A stretch of DNA of 64,000 nucleotides, from NCBI GenBank assembly GCA_963710665.1, contig CAVQBC010000003.1:1116001-1180000 (forward strand), read 5' to 3'. Both the position numbers and the translations under genes were made by a program. A model generated the notes under the pieces. The model was not told where the DNA came from. It searched no databases and saw only the letters and a program-made list of their open reading frames with translations. Positions 43,945 to 52,964 of the stretch are shown one piece after another; position 1 is the stretch's first letter; every line of letters begins with the position of its first letter. The DNA comes from CAVQBC01 sp963710665 (GTDB lineage Bacteria > Actinomycetota > Thermoleophilia > Solirubrobacterales > Solirubrobacteraceae).

Positions 43945-44913
43945 ATGAGCCAGGAGTTCGACGCGCACGAGGCGACCGGCCTGCACGGCATCGTGGTCCC
44001 GGTCCTGACCCCGCTCGACGACCGCCTCGGGGTCGACGCCAGCTCGCTGCGCCGGCTGATCGACCACCTGCTCGATGCAGGCGTGCACGGGATCTGGTCG
44101 ATGGGCACGACTGGCGAGTTCGCGATGCTGCCCGCCGCCGAGCGCGCCCGCGCGATCGCGACCACCGTCGAGCACGTGGACGGCCGCGTGCCGGTGGTGG
44201 CCAACGTCGCCGCCGCCTCGACGCCGCTCGCTCTCGCGCACGCGCGAGACGCGGTCCAGGCGGGCGCGCGCGTGCTGACCGCGACGGCGCCCTACTACTA
44301 CCCGCACAGCGGCGACGAGATCGCCGCGCACTTCCGGGCGCTCAAGGACGCCCATCCGGACCTGCCGCTGCTCGTCTACGACATCCCGAGCACGGTGAAG
44401 GTGGGCGTGCCGCTGGACGTCACCCTGTCGCTCGCCGCCGACGGCGTCGTGGCGGGGATCAAGGACAGCCGCAACGACTTCGAGTGGTTCCGTGCGCTGG
44501 TCGAGGCGGTCCGGGCGGCGGGCCTGGACGCGTCCTTCGCGGCCTTCATCGGCTCGCGCAACCTGATCGACGCGGGCATCGCGATCGGCGCCCGCGGCGC
44601 GGTGCCGGCCAACGCGAACGTCGCGGCGCGCGAGTGCGTGGCGGTCTACGAGGCCGTCGTGCGCGGGGACTGGGCCGCCGCCCGCGCCGCCCAGGCGGGC
44701 GCGACGGCCTACCTGAAGACCTCCAGGGTCGCGCGCGGCGGGTCGGGCAACGCGGCGACGATCTCGAGCATGAAGGAGATCCTGCGCCTGCGCGGGGTCA
44801 TCGAGTCGGCGACGGTGGTCCCGCCGCTGCGGCCGCTCGCCGAGGACGAGCGGACCGCGCTGGCCGAGGCGCTCGCGGCGCTCGACCGCGAGGCCCAGGC
44901 GCTCGGCGTGTAG
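43945..44913 (+). CDS. DapA / N-acetylneuraminate lyase family aldolase
   Basis: 322 aa TIM barrel. The Schiff-base Lys is in VVAGIKDS and the catalytic Tyr in LLVYDIPS; the substrate carboxylate site is MGTTGEFAML (GTTGE). It is a class I aldolase on pyruvate, but the family includes dihydrodipicolinate synthase and several sugar-acid aldolases, and this context does not decide. A strong ribosome site (GGGAGGCAGCAGG) precedes the ATG, 13 bp after the LCP gene. Confidence 0.87.
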   Translation: MSQEFDAHEATGLHGIVVPVLTPLDDRLGVDASSLRRLIDHLLDAGVHGIWSMGTTGEFAMLPAAERARAIATTVEHVDGRVPVVANVAAASTPLALAHARDAVQAGARVLTATAPYYYPHSGDEIAAHFRALKDAHPDLPLLVYDIPSTVKVGVPLDVTLSLAADGVVAGIKDSRNDFEWFRALVEAVRAAGLDASFAAFIGSRNLIDAGIAIGARGAVPANANVAARECVAVYEAVVRGDWAAARAAQAGATAYLKTSRVARGGSGNAATISSMKEILRLRGVIESATVVPPLRPLAEDERTALAEALAALDREAQALGV

Positions 44914-45282
44914 CTACCCCTCGCGCCAGCCCGCCTCGAAGCCGCCGGGGATGAACACGTTGAACGCGGTGGCGGGCTCGCCGCCGTGGTTTGCGAAGTC
45001 GTGCGTGACGCCCGCCGGGACGCGCACGAAGGTGCCGCGCGGCGCCTCGACGTGCTCGGAGCCCACCAGGAAGGTCATCGTGCCCTCGGTGACGAGGAAC
45101 AGCTCCTCGTTGGCGTCGTGGTGGTGCGGCCCAGGGCCGTCGCACCCGGGCTGCACGGTCCACTCGGAGACGCAGTAGCGGTCGCCGGTCTCGGGCCCGT
45201 CGGCCTTGAAGACGCCGCGCATGGCGCCGAGGTCGTAGGCGCGCCCGGCGCCGGGGGCGAGGACGATCGGCTGGTCGGTCAT
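44914..45282 (-). CDS. Cupin domain protein
   Basis: 122 aa. Motif 1 GPHHHDANEELFLVTEGTMTFLVG has the His-His-Glu set, and motif 2 PRGTFVRVPAGVTHDF has the closing His, so a metal site is likely intact. The substrate is unknown. It converges with the DapA-like gene with zero spacing between stop codons. Confidence 0.87.
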   Translation of the reverse strand: MTDQPIVLAPGAGRAYDLGAMRGVFKADGPETGDRYCVSEWTVQPGCDGPGPHHHDANEELFLVTEGTMTFLVGSEHVEAPRGTFVRVPAGVTHDFANHGGEPATAFNVFIPGGFEAGWREG

Positions 45283-45333
45283 GCCGCCGGTTCTACCGGC
45301 CGGCCGGGCGCGCGTCTTGGACGAAGCGGATCG

Positions 45334-46671
45334 TCAGACCGGCGAGTGCTCGAGCGGGCGCTCGTCGCGGGCCGGCGTGACGTCGCCGGTGATCAGCCGC
45401 GCCCCGCGGCCGCGCGTGGCGAAGCTGACGAGCCAGCGGATCAGCACCAGCAGCCGGTTCTCGAACCCGATCAGGTAGTAGAGATGGAGCGCCAGCCAGA
45501 ACACCCACGCGGGGAAGCCGCTGAGGTGGATGCCGTGGAGGTCGGCGACCGCGCGAGCCCGGCCGATGGTCGCCACGTTGCCCTTGTCGACGTAGCGGAA
45601 GGGCGCCGGGTCGCGGCCGCGCAGTCGCTCACGGATGGCCTTGGCGGCGTAGCGGCCCTCCTGCATGGCGGCGGGCGCCAGCCCGGGGACGGGCGCGGGA
45701 GGTCGCACCATGTCGCCGATCGCGAACACCTCGGGGTGGCCGGCGACGGTCAGCTCGGGCCCGACCGGGAGGCGGCCCGCCCGGTCGAGCTCGGTGCCGG
45801 AGGCCTCGCCGAGCATCCGCGCGAGCGGCGAGGCCGTCACGCCGGCGGCCCAGATGGCCGTGCGCGCCGGGACCACCAGCGGCTCGCCGCCGGGCATGGT
45901 CATGGTCACGGACTCGTCGTCGAGGCCGACGACCAGGTGCCCGGTGAGCGTGGTGACGCCGAGCTCGGCGAGCGAGCGCTCCGCCTTGGCCGAGAGCGAG
46001 GGCGGGAAGGTGGTGAGCAGGCGGTCCGAGGCCTCGGCGAGCAGGATGCGCGCCTCGCGCGGGTCGATCTCGCGGAAGTCGCGCTTGAGCGTGTCGCCTG
46101 CGATCTCGCCGATCTGCCCCGCCATCTCGACGCCGGTGGGCCCGCCGCCGACGACCACGAACGTGAGCCAGGCGCGGCGGAGCGCCTCGTCGGTCTCGAG
46201 CTCGGCGGCCTCGAAGGCGCCGAGGATGCGCCGGCGCACGGTCAGCAGGCTCTCCATCGACTTGAGCTCGGGCGCGAGGCCCGCCCACTCCTCGTGGCCG
46301 AAGTAGGAGTACTGCGAGCCGCCCGCCACGACGAGCGAGTCGTAGGTCTCCGTGCGCGGCTCGGCGGCGTGCTCGTGCGGGGCGATCGTGACCCGGCGCG
46401 CGTCGAGGTCGAAGCCGGTGACCTCGCCGAGCAGCACCCGGACGTTGGGCCGCCGCTTGAAGATCGCGCGGAGGGGATAGGCGATCTCGCCCGGTGAGAG
46501 GCCGCCCGTGGCGACCTGGTAGGCAAGGGGCTGGAAGAGGTGGAAGTTGCGCCGGTCGACGAGCGTGATCTCGACGTCCTCCCGGCTGAGCTTCATCGCG
46601 GCCTGCAGGCCGCCGAACCCGCCGCCGACGACGAGGACCCGATGCCGGCTCTCGTGTCCTTGCTTGCTCAT
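45334..46671 (-). CDS. ndh: Type II NADH dehydrogenase (NDH-2)
   Basis: 445 aa. FAD-binding GxGxxG is VLVVGGGFGGLQAAMKL, and the NADH site is VVVGGGPTGVEMAGQIGEI. IWAAGV and VFAIGDM complete the FAD domain. The C-terminal ~70 residues (FPAWVFWLALHLYYLIGFENRLLV) form the membrane-anchoring helix typical of NDH-2. It oxidises NADH and reduces menaquinone without pumping protons. Confidence 0.93.
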   Translation of the reverse strand: MSKQGHESRHRVLVVGGGFGGLQAAMKLSREDVEITLVDRRNFHLFQPLAYQVATGGLSPGEIAYPLRAIFKRRPNVRVLLGEVTGFDLDARRVTIAPHEHAAEPRTETYDSLVVAGGSQYSYFGHEEWAGLAPELKSMESLLTVRRRILGAFEAAELETDEALRRAWLTFVVVGGGPTGVEMAGQIGEIAGDTLKRDFREIDPREARILLAEASDRLLTTFPPSLSAKAERSLAELGVTTLTGHLVVGLDDESVTMTMPGGEPLVVPARTAIWAAGVTASPLARMLGEASGTELDRAGRLPVGPELTVAGHPEVFAIGDMVRPPAPVPGLAPAAMQEGRYAAKAIRERLRGRDPAPFRYVDKGNVATIGRARAVADLHGIHLSGFPAWVFWLALHLYYLIGFENRLLVLIRWLVSFATRGRGARLITGDVTPARDERPLEHSPV

Positions 46672-46755
46672 GCAACGACCGTACGCCCCGGCGCCGGCGC
46701 GCGCCAGGGGGCAAACCCCCCCGCGGCCTTCGGGTCCGTCGCCGGGCGGGCGCCC

Positions 46756-47712
46756 CTACGCCGCTTCGCGCCCGGCGAACCAGGCGCCGCCGCCGAGCGC
46801 GCGGTCGAACGGCGACCAGCGGGTGCCGTCCGGCAGGGACTTCTCGAGGCGGTCGAAGGAGCCGAGCCGCCCGCCGAGGTTGTCGATCATGTGCACGAGC
46901 GTGGCCTCGCGCGTGCACGGCACGACCGGCGAGCCGTGCTCGAGCGCGCCGTGGTGGCTGAGGATGATGTGCAGCACGGCGGCCGCGAGCTCCTCGGGGA
47001 AGCCGGGCAGGTCCTCGATCAGCCGGCGCACGCGGTAGTAGCCGAGGGGGATCTCGCCCTGGAGCTTGCCGGCGTCGGTCATGTCGATGGCGAGCGGGTC
47101 GGAGGTGTAGGCGTCGAGCTTGCCGATGTCGTGCAGCAGGGCGCCGGTCACCGCCACCTCGCGGTCGATCCCCGGGAACGTGGCGGAGATGGCCGACACG
47201 GCCTGGGCGACGGTGAGGGAGTGCTCGAGCAGCCCGTGGCGGTAGGCCTGGTGGTAGCGCTTGGCGGCCGGCGCGTCGCGGTACTGCCGCCACGTCGCCG
47301 ACTCGGGGCCGAACACCTCGCCGAGCAAGGCCGCCAGGTGCGGGTTGCGGATGGTCGCCACGAGCTCGCGCAGGGCGTACTCCATGGTGTCGGGGTCCTG
47401 CGGCGAGGCCTCGGCGAGCTCGTCGCCGTCGTACTCACCGGGCTGGGCGACGTCGAGCGCGCGCACGAGCACCTCGGGCCCGTAGCGGGGGTGCACGGTG
47501 TAGCGGCCGGCCACCCGCACGGGCGTGCCCGGGTCGCACTGGGCGGCGAGCTCCGCGATGCCGTCCCACAGCACGGCGGGCACCGAGCCGCTCCGGTCGC
47601 CCAGGACGAGCCGCACGTAGTCGCTGCCGTCGCGCCGGGCGCGCATGTGGCGCTCGCGGACCAGCAGGACCTGGTCGAGCTCCTGACCGTCCTCGAGGTG
47701 GCGCACCGGCAT
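46756..47712 (-). CDS. OB-fold plus HD-domain phosphohydrolase (YhaM-like)
   Basis: 318 aa from ATG 47712. The N-terminal ~110 residues form an OB-fold (VRLVLGDRSGSVPAVLWDG). The HD domain follows, with HSLTVAQAV, LLHDIGKLDAY and ILSHHGALEHGSP supplying the metal ligands. The layout matches YhaM/CBF1 3'-5' exoribonucleases. TAGCGT ends 7 nt upstream, so the longer frame to 47817 is not needed. Confidence 0.88.
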   Translation of the reverse strand: MPVRHLEDGQELDQVLLVRERHMRARRDGSDYVRLVLGDRSGSVPAVLWDGIAELAAQCDPGTPVRVAGRYTVHPRYGPEVLVRALDVAQPGEYDGDELAEASPQDPDTMEYALRELVATIRNPHLAALLGEVFGPESATWRQYRDAPAAKRYHQAYRHGLLEHSLTVAQAVSAISATFPGIDREVAVTGALLHDIGKLDAYTSDPLAIDMTDAGKLQGEIPLGYYRVRRLIEDLPGFPEELAAAVLHIILSHHGALEHGSPVVPCTREATLVHMIDNLGGRLGSFDRLEKSLPDGTRWSPFDRALGGGAWFAGREAA

Positions 47713-47719
47713 GGCGGGA

Positions 47720-47725
47720 ACGCTA
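47720..47725 (-). promoter_or_regulatory. -10 box (TAGCGT) for leaderless HD-domain gene
   Basis: TAGCGT on the minus strand ends 7 nt before ATG 47712. Confidence 0.5.
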
Positions 47726-47756
47726 GAGCGGGGCGCGGACGGTTTAGGCTGCTTGA

Positions 47757-47779
47757 CGACTTCCATGTCGGGGAAGTCG
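47757..47779. promoter_or_regulatory. 8-bp perfect inverted repeat upstream of the SDR gene
   Basis: CGACTTCC (47757-47764) and GGAAGTCG (47772-47779) with a 7-nt loop, ending 13 bp before ATG 47793 and starting about 10 bp after a TAGGCT box. It could be an operator or a leader hairpin. Confidence 0.4.
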
Positions 47780-47792
47780 CACGTACTCGACC

Positions 47793-48494
47793 ATGACTGA
47801 CAGACAACGCACCGCATTGATCACCGGCGGGTCCGGCGGGCTCGGCACCGCCGTGGTCGGCACGTTCCTCGACCGCGGCTGGCGGGTCGTGGTCCCGTGG
47901 ATCCTGCAGCGCGAGCTCGAGCGGCTCGGGGAGCGCGAAGGCATGGAGCTCGTGCAGGCCGACCTCGTGGAGCCCGACGACGTCGCCCGCGCCGCGCGCG
48001 CCGCGATCGCCGAGAGCGACGCGCCCCTCCGCGCGGTCGTCAACCTCGTGGGCGGCTACGCCGGCGGCCAGCCGGTGGCCGAGACGCCGCTCTCGGACTT
48101 CGAGGCGCAGTTCGAGGTCAACGTGCGCCCGACCTACCTCGTCGTGCACGAGATGCTGCCCCACCTCGTGTCCTCGGGCGGCGGCACGGTCGTGTGCATG
48201 TCCTCGCGCCCGGCGGTCCAGCCGTTCGCCGGCGCGGCGGGCTACTGCGCGTCCAAGGCCGCCGTGCTCGCCTTCGCGAAGGTCGTCGCAGCCGAGCACG
48301 CGGACGACGGCATCCGCTGCAACGCGGTGCTGCCCTCGCAGATCGACACCCCGGCCAACCGCGAGGCGATGCCCGAGTCCGCGCACGCCAAGCTGGTCCC
48401 GCCGGAGCAGATCGCCCGGGTCATCCACTTCCTCAGCACGGAGGAGTCCGAGCCCGTCAACGGCGCCGCGATCCCCGTGTACGGCAAGGGCTGA
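47793..48494 (+). CDS. Short-chain dehydrogenase/reductase
   Basis: 233 aa. The N-terminal cofactor motif is ITGGSGGLGTAVV (TGxxxGxG). NLVGGYAGG replaces the usual NNAG. The active site is MSSRPAVQPFAGAAGYCASKAAV (Ser, YxxxK). The end IDTPANR and SEPVNGAAIPVYG resemble quinone/oxoacyl-reductase-like SDRs. The substrate is unknown. Confidence 0.88.
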   Translation: MTDRQRTALITGGSGGLGTAVVGTFLDRGWRVVVPWILQRELERLGEREGMELVQADLVEPDDVARAARAAIAESDAPLRAVVNLVGGYAGGQPVAETPLSDFEAQFEVNVRPTYLVVHEMLPHLVSSGGGTVVCMSSRPAVQPFAGAAGYCASKAAVLAFAKVVAAEHADDGIRCNAVLPSQIDTPANREAMPESAHAKLVPPEQIARVIHFLSTEESEPVNGAAIPVYGKG

Positions 48495-48512
48495 GGCGCC
48501 GCCCGGGGGGCG

Positions 48513-49160
48513 CTACCTCCCCCCGTAGAACGCGATCGCCCGATCGGCCAGCGCGCGCGTCTCGCGCTCGTTGCCGACCGCGTTGAGGAGGATCGCGAAG
48601 CCCGGGACGAGGCGCCCGCCCAGCCGCCGGACCGCGCGGCGCCCCACGAAGCGCGCCAGGCGCTTGGCCAGCGCCTCCTCGCGCCGCGCACGGTTGCCGA
48701 CGTAGGCCACCGCCATGCTCGTGCCGATCCCGTCGAGCGCGCGGCGCGCGTCCTCGGGCGTCTCGTAGAGGTCGCGCAGCACGAGCAGCTCGGCCGGGCG
48801 CATCGGGTCGTGGGGGTCGTAGCCGTAGGCGGCGGCGATGAAGAACACGAGCCGCGCCTGGATCCACGACGCGATCACGAGGTCCGGGACGGCCGTGATG
48901 AACCCGCCGATGCCGGTCGCGGCGCCGCCCATGCGAGCGAGGCTCGCGTGCTTGCGCTTGGCCATGAGGGCCAGCTCGCGGTCGGTCACGGCCAGGCGCG
49001 CCCGCGTCGCGCCCACCCAGGCGGCCGCGTCGGGCGCCATCCGCTCCGCGGCGGCGAGGGCCACGTGCTCGGGCGCTCGCAGCGGATCCTCGCGCAGGCG
49101 GTGGAGGAGGCCGCGCGGGAGCGTGCGCGCGTCGTTGTCGTCCCGGGAGGGCGGCATCAC
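48513..49160 (-). CDS. EcsC family protein
   Basis: 215 aa. The hydrophobic centre MGGAATGIGGFITAVPDLVIASWIQARLVFFIAAAYGYDP-like region and the following LRDLYETPEDARRALDGIG match the EcsC domain, whose function is unclear. Several amphipathic helices suggest membrane association. A TAGCCT box lies 11 nt upstream. The start may be ATG 49160 or 49157. Confidence 0.75.
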   Translation of the reverse strand: MMPPSRDDNDARTLPRGLLHRLREDPLRAPEHVALAAAERMAPDAAAWVGATRARLAVTDRELALMAKRKHASLARMGGAATGIGGFITAVPDLVIASWIQARLVFFIAAAYGYDPHDPMRPAELLVLRDLYETPEDARRALDGIGTSMAVAYVGNRARREEALAKRLARFVGRRAVRRLGGRLVPGFAILLNAVGNERETRALADRAIAFYGGR

Positions 49161-49230
49161 GCCCGGTCAGGCTAGCCCGGGACCAGGCTGAGGGGAGGCC
49201 CGCCCACCCGGAGGACCGCCCACGGTTCCG

Positions 49231-49236
49231 TATCGT
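49231..49236 (+). promoter_or_regulatory. -10 box (TATCGT) for leaderless DHA2 exporter gene
   Basis: TATCGT ends 7 nt before ATG 49244. Confidence 0.5.
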
Positions 49237-49243
49237 TGGTCCC

Positions 49244-50767
49244 ATGGCCAAGTGGTGGACCCTCGTCGCCGTCTGCGTCGCGACCTTCATGCTCCTGCTC
49301 GACATCACGATCGTGAACGTCGCGCTCCCAGACATCGAGCGCTCACTCGACGCGAGCTTCAGCGACCTGCAGTGGGTGATCGACGCCTACGCGCTGGCGC
49401 TCGCCGCGCTGCTGCTCACCGGCGGCTCGCTCGCCGACCTGTTCGGCCGCCGGCTGATCTTCGTCATCGGCCTCGCGGTGTTCACCGGCGCCTCGCTCCT
49501 GTGCGGGCTCGCCGGGTCGCCGATGGCCCTGACGCTGGCGCGGGCGCTGCAGGGGATCGGCGGCGCGTTCATGTTCGCCACCTCGCTGGCGCTGCTGGCC
49601 TCCGGCTACCAGGGCCGCGACCGCGGCACGGCGTTCGGCGTGTGGGGCGCGGTCACCGGCGCGTCGGTCGCCGTCGGCCCGCTGGTGGGCGGCGTGCTCA
49701 CCGACGGCATCGGCTGGGAGGCGATCTTCTTCGTCAACGTCCCGATCGGGATCGCCGCGATCGCGCTCACGCTGCAGCGCGTGCACGAGTCGCGCGACCC
49801 CCGCAGCGGCCACCTCGACTGGCCCGGGTTCTTCACCTTCTCGACCGGTCTCTTCCTGCTGGTCTTTGCGCTCATCCGCGGCAATCCCGAGGGCTGGGAC
49901 AGCCCGCTGATCCTCGCGATGCTGATCGGCTCGGCGGTGCTGCTGGTCGCCTTCGTGCTCGTCGAGCGCTCGCGGGAGCGCCCGATGCTCGACATCTCGC
50001 TGTTCCGCAAGCCCGCCTTCGACGGCGCGTCCATCGCCGCCTTCGTGCTGTCGGCGTCGATGTTCTCGATGTTCCTGTACCTGACCCTGTACCTGCAGAA
50101 CATCCTCGGCTACACGCCCCTCGAGACCGGGCTGCGCTTCCTGCCCACCACGGTGGTCTCGTTCCTGCTCGCACCGGTCTCCGGGAAGCTCGCCGAGCGC
50201 TACGGGGCGCGCTGGTTCATGGGCGCCGGGCTGGCGGCGGTCGGCCTCGGGCTCCTGCTCATGACCGGGGTCGACCCGGGCGACGACTGGACCGCGCTGC
50301 TGGCGGGCTTCCTCGTGGCGGGCGGCGGCATCGGCCTCGTGAACCCGGCGCTCGCCACGACCGCCATCGGCGTCGTCGAGCCGCGGCGGGCGGGCATGGC
50401 CTCGGGCATCAACTCGACGTTCCGCCAGATCGGGATCGCGACCGGGATCGCGGGCTGGGGGGCGATCTTCCAGCACATCGTGGCCGACGAGTTCCTCCGG
50501 CGCGCGACGGCCGAGGGGGTGCGGCTCACCCCGCCGCCGGGCGGCGGCAGCGTCGCCGACGCCGTGTCGTTCGGCGTGTTCGCGCGCTCGGGCAACGGCA
50601 CGCTGGCCCGGCTCGGGGAGGTCGCCTACGTGACCGGCCTCGACCGGATCCTCGTCCTGGCCGCCATCCTCGCCTTCGTCGGCGCGGCGCTCTGCCTGGT
50701 GCTGGTCCGCCAGCGCGACTTCGTCGCCCACGGGGCGCCCGCGGGCGCCGAGCCGGCCGCCGCGTAG
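49244..50767 (+). CDS. DHA2-type MFS multidrug exporter (14 TM)
   Basis: 507 aa with about 14 membrane helices. Helix 1 has LLDITIVNVALPDIE, the proton-relay Asp motif D1 of DHA2 exporters; loop 2-3 has GGSLADLFGRRLIF; motif C is GVWGAVTGASVAVGPLVGGVL. It is a proton-driven efflux pump of the EmrB/QacA group. It is the first of three such genes in this part of the window. Confidence 0.92.
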   Translation: MAKWWTLVAVCVATFMLLLDITIVNVALPDIERSLDASFSDLQWVIDAYALALAALLLTGGSLADLFGRRLIFVIGLAVFTGASLLCGLAGSPMALTLARALQGIGGAFMFATSLALLASGYQGRDRGTAFGVWGAVTGASVAVGPLVGGVLTDGIGWEAIFFVNVPIGIAAIALTLQRVHESRDPRSGHLDWPGFFTFSTGLFLLVFALIRGNPEGWDSPLILAMLIGSAVLLVAFVLVERSRERPMLDISLFRKPAFDGASIAAFVLSASMFSMFLYLTLYLQNILGYTPLETGLRFLPTTVVSFLLAPVSGKLAERYGARWFMGAGLAAVGLGLLLMTGVDPGDDWTALLAGFLVAGGGIGLVNPALATTAIGVVEPRRAGMASGINSTFRQIGIATGIAGWGAIFQHIVADEFLRRATAEGVRLTPPPGGGSVADAVSFGVFARSGNGTLARLGEVAYVTGLDRILVLAAILAFVGAALCLVLVRQRDFVAHGAPAGAEPAAA

Positions 50768-50810
50768 GCGCGCCGCAGCCCCGGTTGCAGGGCGTCCGGG
50801 CGCGAACGGT

Positions 50811-50816
50811 TACATT
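50811..50816 (+). promoter_or_regulatory. -10 box (TACATT) for leaderless L,D-transpeptidase gene
   Basis: TACATT ends 7 nt before ATG 50824. Confidence 0.5.
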
Positions 50817-50823
50817 TCCGCGG

Positions 50824-51864
50824 ATGCGACGGGCCCTTGCGTGCTTTACGACTGCTTCCGCGATCGCGGTGTGCGGGTTCGCCGCACAGGCGCAGTCCCA
50901 GTCCCCCACTCCGACGCCGAGCCCCGCGCCGGCCGAGAAGCTGATCCGCCCCGGCGTCACCGCCGCGGGCCTGAACGTCGGCGGGCTCACGCGCGCGCAG
51001 GCGGCCGAGCGCCTGCGGGAGACCTTCGGCGAGCGGATGACCAAGAACGTCGGCGTCAAGGTCGGCGACAAGGCCTTCAGCCTGCGGATGAAGACCCTGA
51101 AGCTGCGCTTCGACGCCGAGAAGACCGCGCGGCGCGCCATGATCGCCGGGCTCGGCGCCGCGCCCGCGCCGGACGGGACCTACCCGGTCGACGTCCCGCT
51201 GTGGGTCAGCTACAGCCGCAAGGCGGTGCAGGCGTTCGCGACACGCGTCGACCGCCGGGTGTCGCGGCGCGCCCGCAACGCGACGCTGAGGATGACGATC
51301 CGCCGGATGGTCCGGCGGCACTCGAAGACCGGCCTGTCCATCAACGGCCGCGAGCTGCGCATCGCGATCCAGCAGATCGTCCTCAGCCCGTCCGCCAAGC
51401 GGCTGCTCCGGCTCAAGCGCGAGGCGGTCAAGCCCGCGGTCACCGCCGACGAGCTGACCGGCCGCTACCCGACCGTCCTCACGATCGACCGCAACACCTT
51501 CAAGCTGCGGCTGTTCAAGCGCCTCAAGCTCGTCAAGACCTACTCGATCGCGGTCGGCATGGCCGGAGTCGACACGCCCGCCGGGCGCTACAAGATCCAG
51601 AACAAGGCCGTCAACCCAGCGTGGCACGTCCCCAACTCCGACTGGGCCGGCGGGCTCCAGGGCCAGGTGATCCCGGGCGGGGCGCCCAACAACCCGCTCA
51701 AGGCGCGCTGGCTGGGGATCTACAACGGCGTCGGGATCCACGGCACGGCGGAGAGCTGGTCGATCGGCACGCGGGCGTCGCACGGCTGCATCCGCATGCA
51801 CGTCGCCGACGTGGTCGCGCTCTATCCGCGCGTGCCGGTCGGGACGCCGGTGCTCATCCGCTGA
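50824..51864 (+). CDS. L,D-transpeptidase (YkuD) with N-terminal peptidoglycan-binding region
   Basis: 346 aa. A signal peptide (MRRALACFTTASAIAVCGFA) and a Pro/Thr spacer (SQSPTPTPSPAPAEK) lead to a VanW-like/PG4 region beginning GVTAAGLNVGGLTRAQAAERL. The C-terminal YkuD domain has the catalytic HGTAESWSIGTRASHGCIRMH. It cross-links or modifies peptidoglycan outside the cell. Its end overlaps the ANL gene on the other strand by 11 bp. Confidence 0.93.
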   Translation: MRRALACFTTASAIAVCGFAAQAQSQSPTPTPSPAPAEKLIRPGVTAAGLNVGGLTRAQAAERLRETFGERMTKNVGVKVGDKAFSLRMKTLKLRFDAEKTARRAMIAGLGAAPAPDGTYPVDVPLWVSYSRKAVQAFATRVDRRVSRRARNATLRMTIRRMVRRHSKTGLSINGRELRIAIQQIVLSPSAKRLLRLKREAVKPAVTADELTGRYPTVLTIDRNTFKLRLFKRLKLVKTYSIAVGMAGVDTPAGRYKIQNKAVNPAWHVPNSDWAGGLQGQVIPGGAPNNPLKARWLGIYNGVGIHGTAESWSIGTRASHGCIRMHVADVVALYPRVPVGTPVLIR

Positions 51865-52891
51865 GCACGACGCGCCCGTCGGCGTCCACGCCGCCGGCGT
51901 CGCCCGTGGCGAACCAGCCGTCGCGGAAGGCCGCGGCGGTCGCCTCGGGGTCGGCGAGGTAGCCGTCGGCCAGCAGGGGCGAGCGGATCCACAGCTCGCC
52001 CGCGCGCTCCTGCACCTCGACGCCGGCCAGCGGCTCGCCGTCGATCGCGATCGGGCCCGTCTCGGTCGTGGCGTAGACATCGCGGACCACGTCGAGCCCG
52101 AGGACGTCGTCGGCCGCGTCGCGCGCCGCCTCGGTGAGCGGCGCGTCGCCGCTGAGCACGACGTCCAGGGCCGTGGTGTCGACGCTCTCCTTGACGGCGT
52201 CGGGCAGCGCGCCCAGCGCCTCGAGGTCCGCCGGCGTCAGGTACGCGGAGTCGATCTCGCGCTCCTCGAGGCTGCGCAGCACGTCCTCCGGCGCGGCGTC
52301 CGCCGCCACGTGGACGCGGCCGCCGAGCGCGAGCGCCAGCTGTGCCCAGAACAGCGGCCCGGCGCGCTCCGGTGGCGCGGCGAGCAGATGGGCGTGGCCG
52401 GGGCCGAGCCCGACGCGCTCGATCGCGTCGGCGAGCGTGCGAGTGGCCGCGGCGGCGCGCTCGGGGCCGAGCCGGCGGACCACCGCGCGCGGCGTGCCGG
52501 TCCGCCCGCCGGTGAAGGAGACCGCGGCGGGCGGGGGCGCGCCGCCGGTGAAGCGCGGCGGGGCGTCGGCGGCGGCGGCGAGCGCGCCCGGGGAGACCGG
52601 CTCCGTCGCGCCGGTGACCGAGATGTCGGCCGTGCCCAGCGGCAGGACCGAGCTCGCCCCCAGCTTGGCGAGCGCGAGCAGGACGGCGAACAACTCGACG
52701 CCGGGCTCGGGCAGCACCGCCACGCGGCCGCCCGCCTCGACCCCGTACGCGTCGTGGAGCGTCGCGGCATAGGCGTCGGCGAGCGCGTTGAGCTCGCGCC
52801 AGGTCAGCGTGCGCCCACGCTCGTCGCTCAGGCAGAGGGTGTCGGGTGTCTCCGCCGCGCGGAGCTCGGGGGACCCGGGGGCGGCCGCCAT
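51854..52891 (-). CDS. Truncated ANL-superfamily (AMP-binding) protein lacking the C-terminal domain
   Basis: 345 aa, against 500 or more for family members. The P-loop-like A3 motif is SFTGGRTGTPRAVV, with Arg in place of the usual Lys, and A5 is VYATTETGP. The frame ends at TGDAGGVDADGRVVLSG, exactly at the hinge before the ~100-aa C-terminal domain that carries the catalytic Lys. No remainder is visible in other frames because the L,D-transpeptidase gene occupies the site. It starts at ATG 52891, 6 nt after TAGGGT. Confidence 0.82.
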   Translation of the reverse strand: MAAAPGSPELRAAETPDTLCLSDERGRTLTWRELNALADAYAATLHDAYGVEAGGRVAVLPEPGVELFAVLLALAKLGASSVLPLGTADISVTGATEPVSPGALAAAADAPPRFTGGAPPPAAVSFTGGRTGTPRAVVRRLGPERAAAATRTLADAIERVGLGPGHAHLLAAPPERAGPLFWAQLALALGGRVHVAADAAPEDVLRSLEEREIDSAYLTPADLEALGALPDAVKESVDTTALDVVLSGDAPLTEAARDAADDVLGLDVVRDVYATTETGPIAIDGEPLAGVEVQERAGELWIRSPLLADGYLADPEATAAAFRDGWFATGDAGGVDADGRVVLSG

Positions 52892-52897
52892 GCCCCG

Positions 52898-52903
52898 ACC
52901 CTA
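52898..52903 (-). promoter_or_regulatory. -10 box (TAGGGT) for leaderless ANL gene
   Basis: TAGGGT on the minus strand ends 6 nt before ATG 52891. Confidence 0.5.
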
Positions 52904-52935
52904 GCGAGCGCGGACCCGGACCTCCGGGCGCCCTC

Positions 52936-52964
52936 TTGACAGATAGGTGAGTGCTCACTATCTT
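52936..52964 (+). promoter_or_regulatory. Sigma-70 promoter with an embedded palindrome
   Basis: TTGACA (52936-52941), a 17-bp spacer and TATCTT (52959-52964). The spacer holds GATAG-G-TGAG-TG-CTCA-CTATC (52942-52962), an imperfect palindrome reaching into the -10 box, as expected for a TetR-type operator. CACTCAC recurs at 52985-52991. It drives the exporter gene at 53006. Confidence 0.7.
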
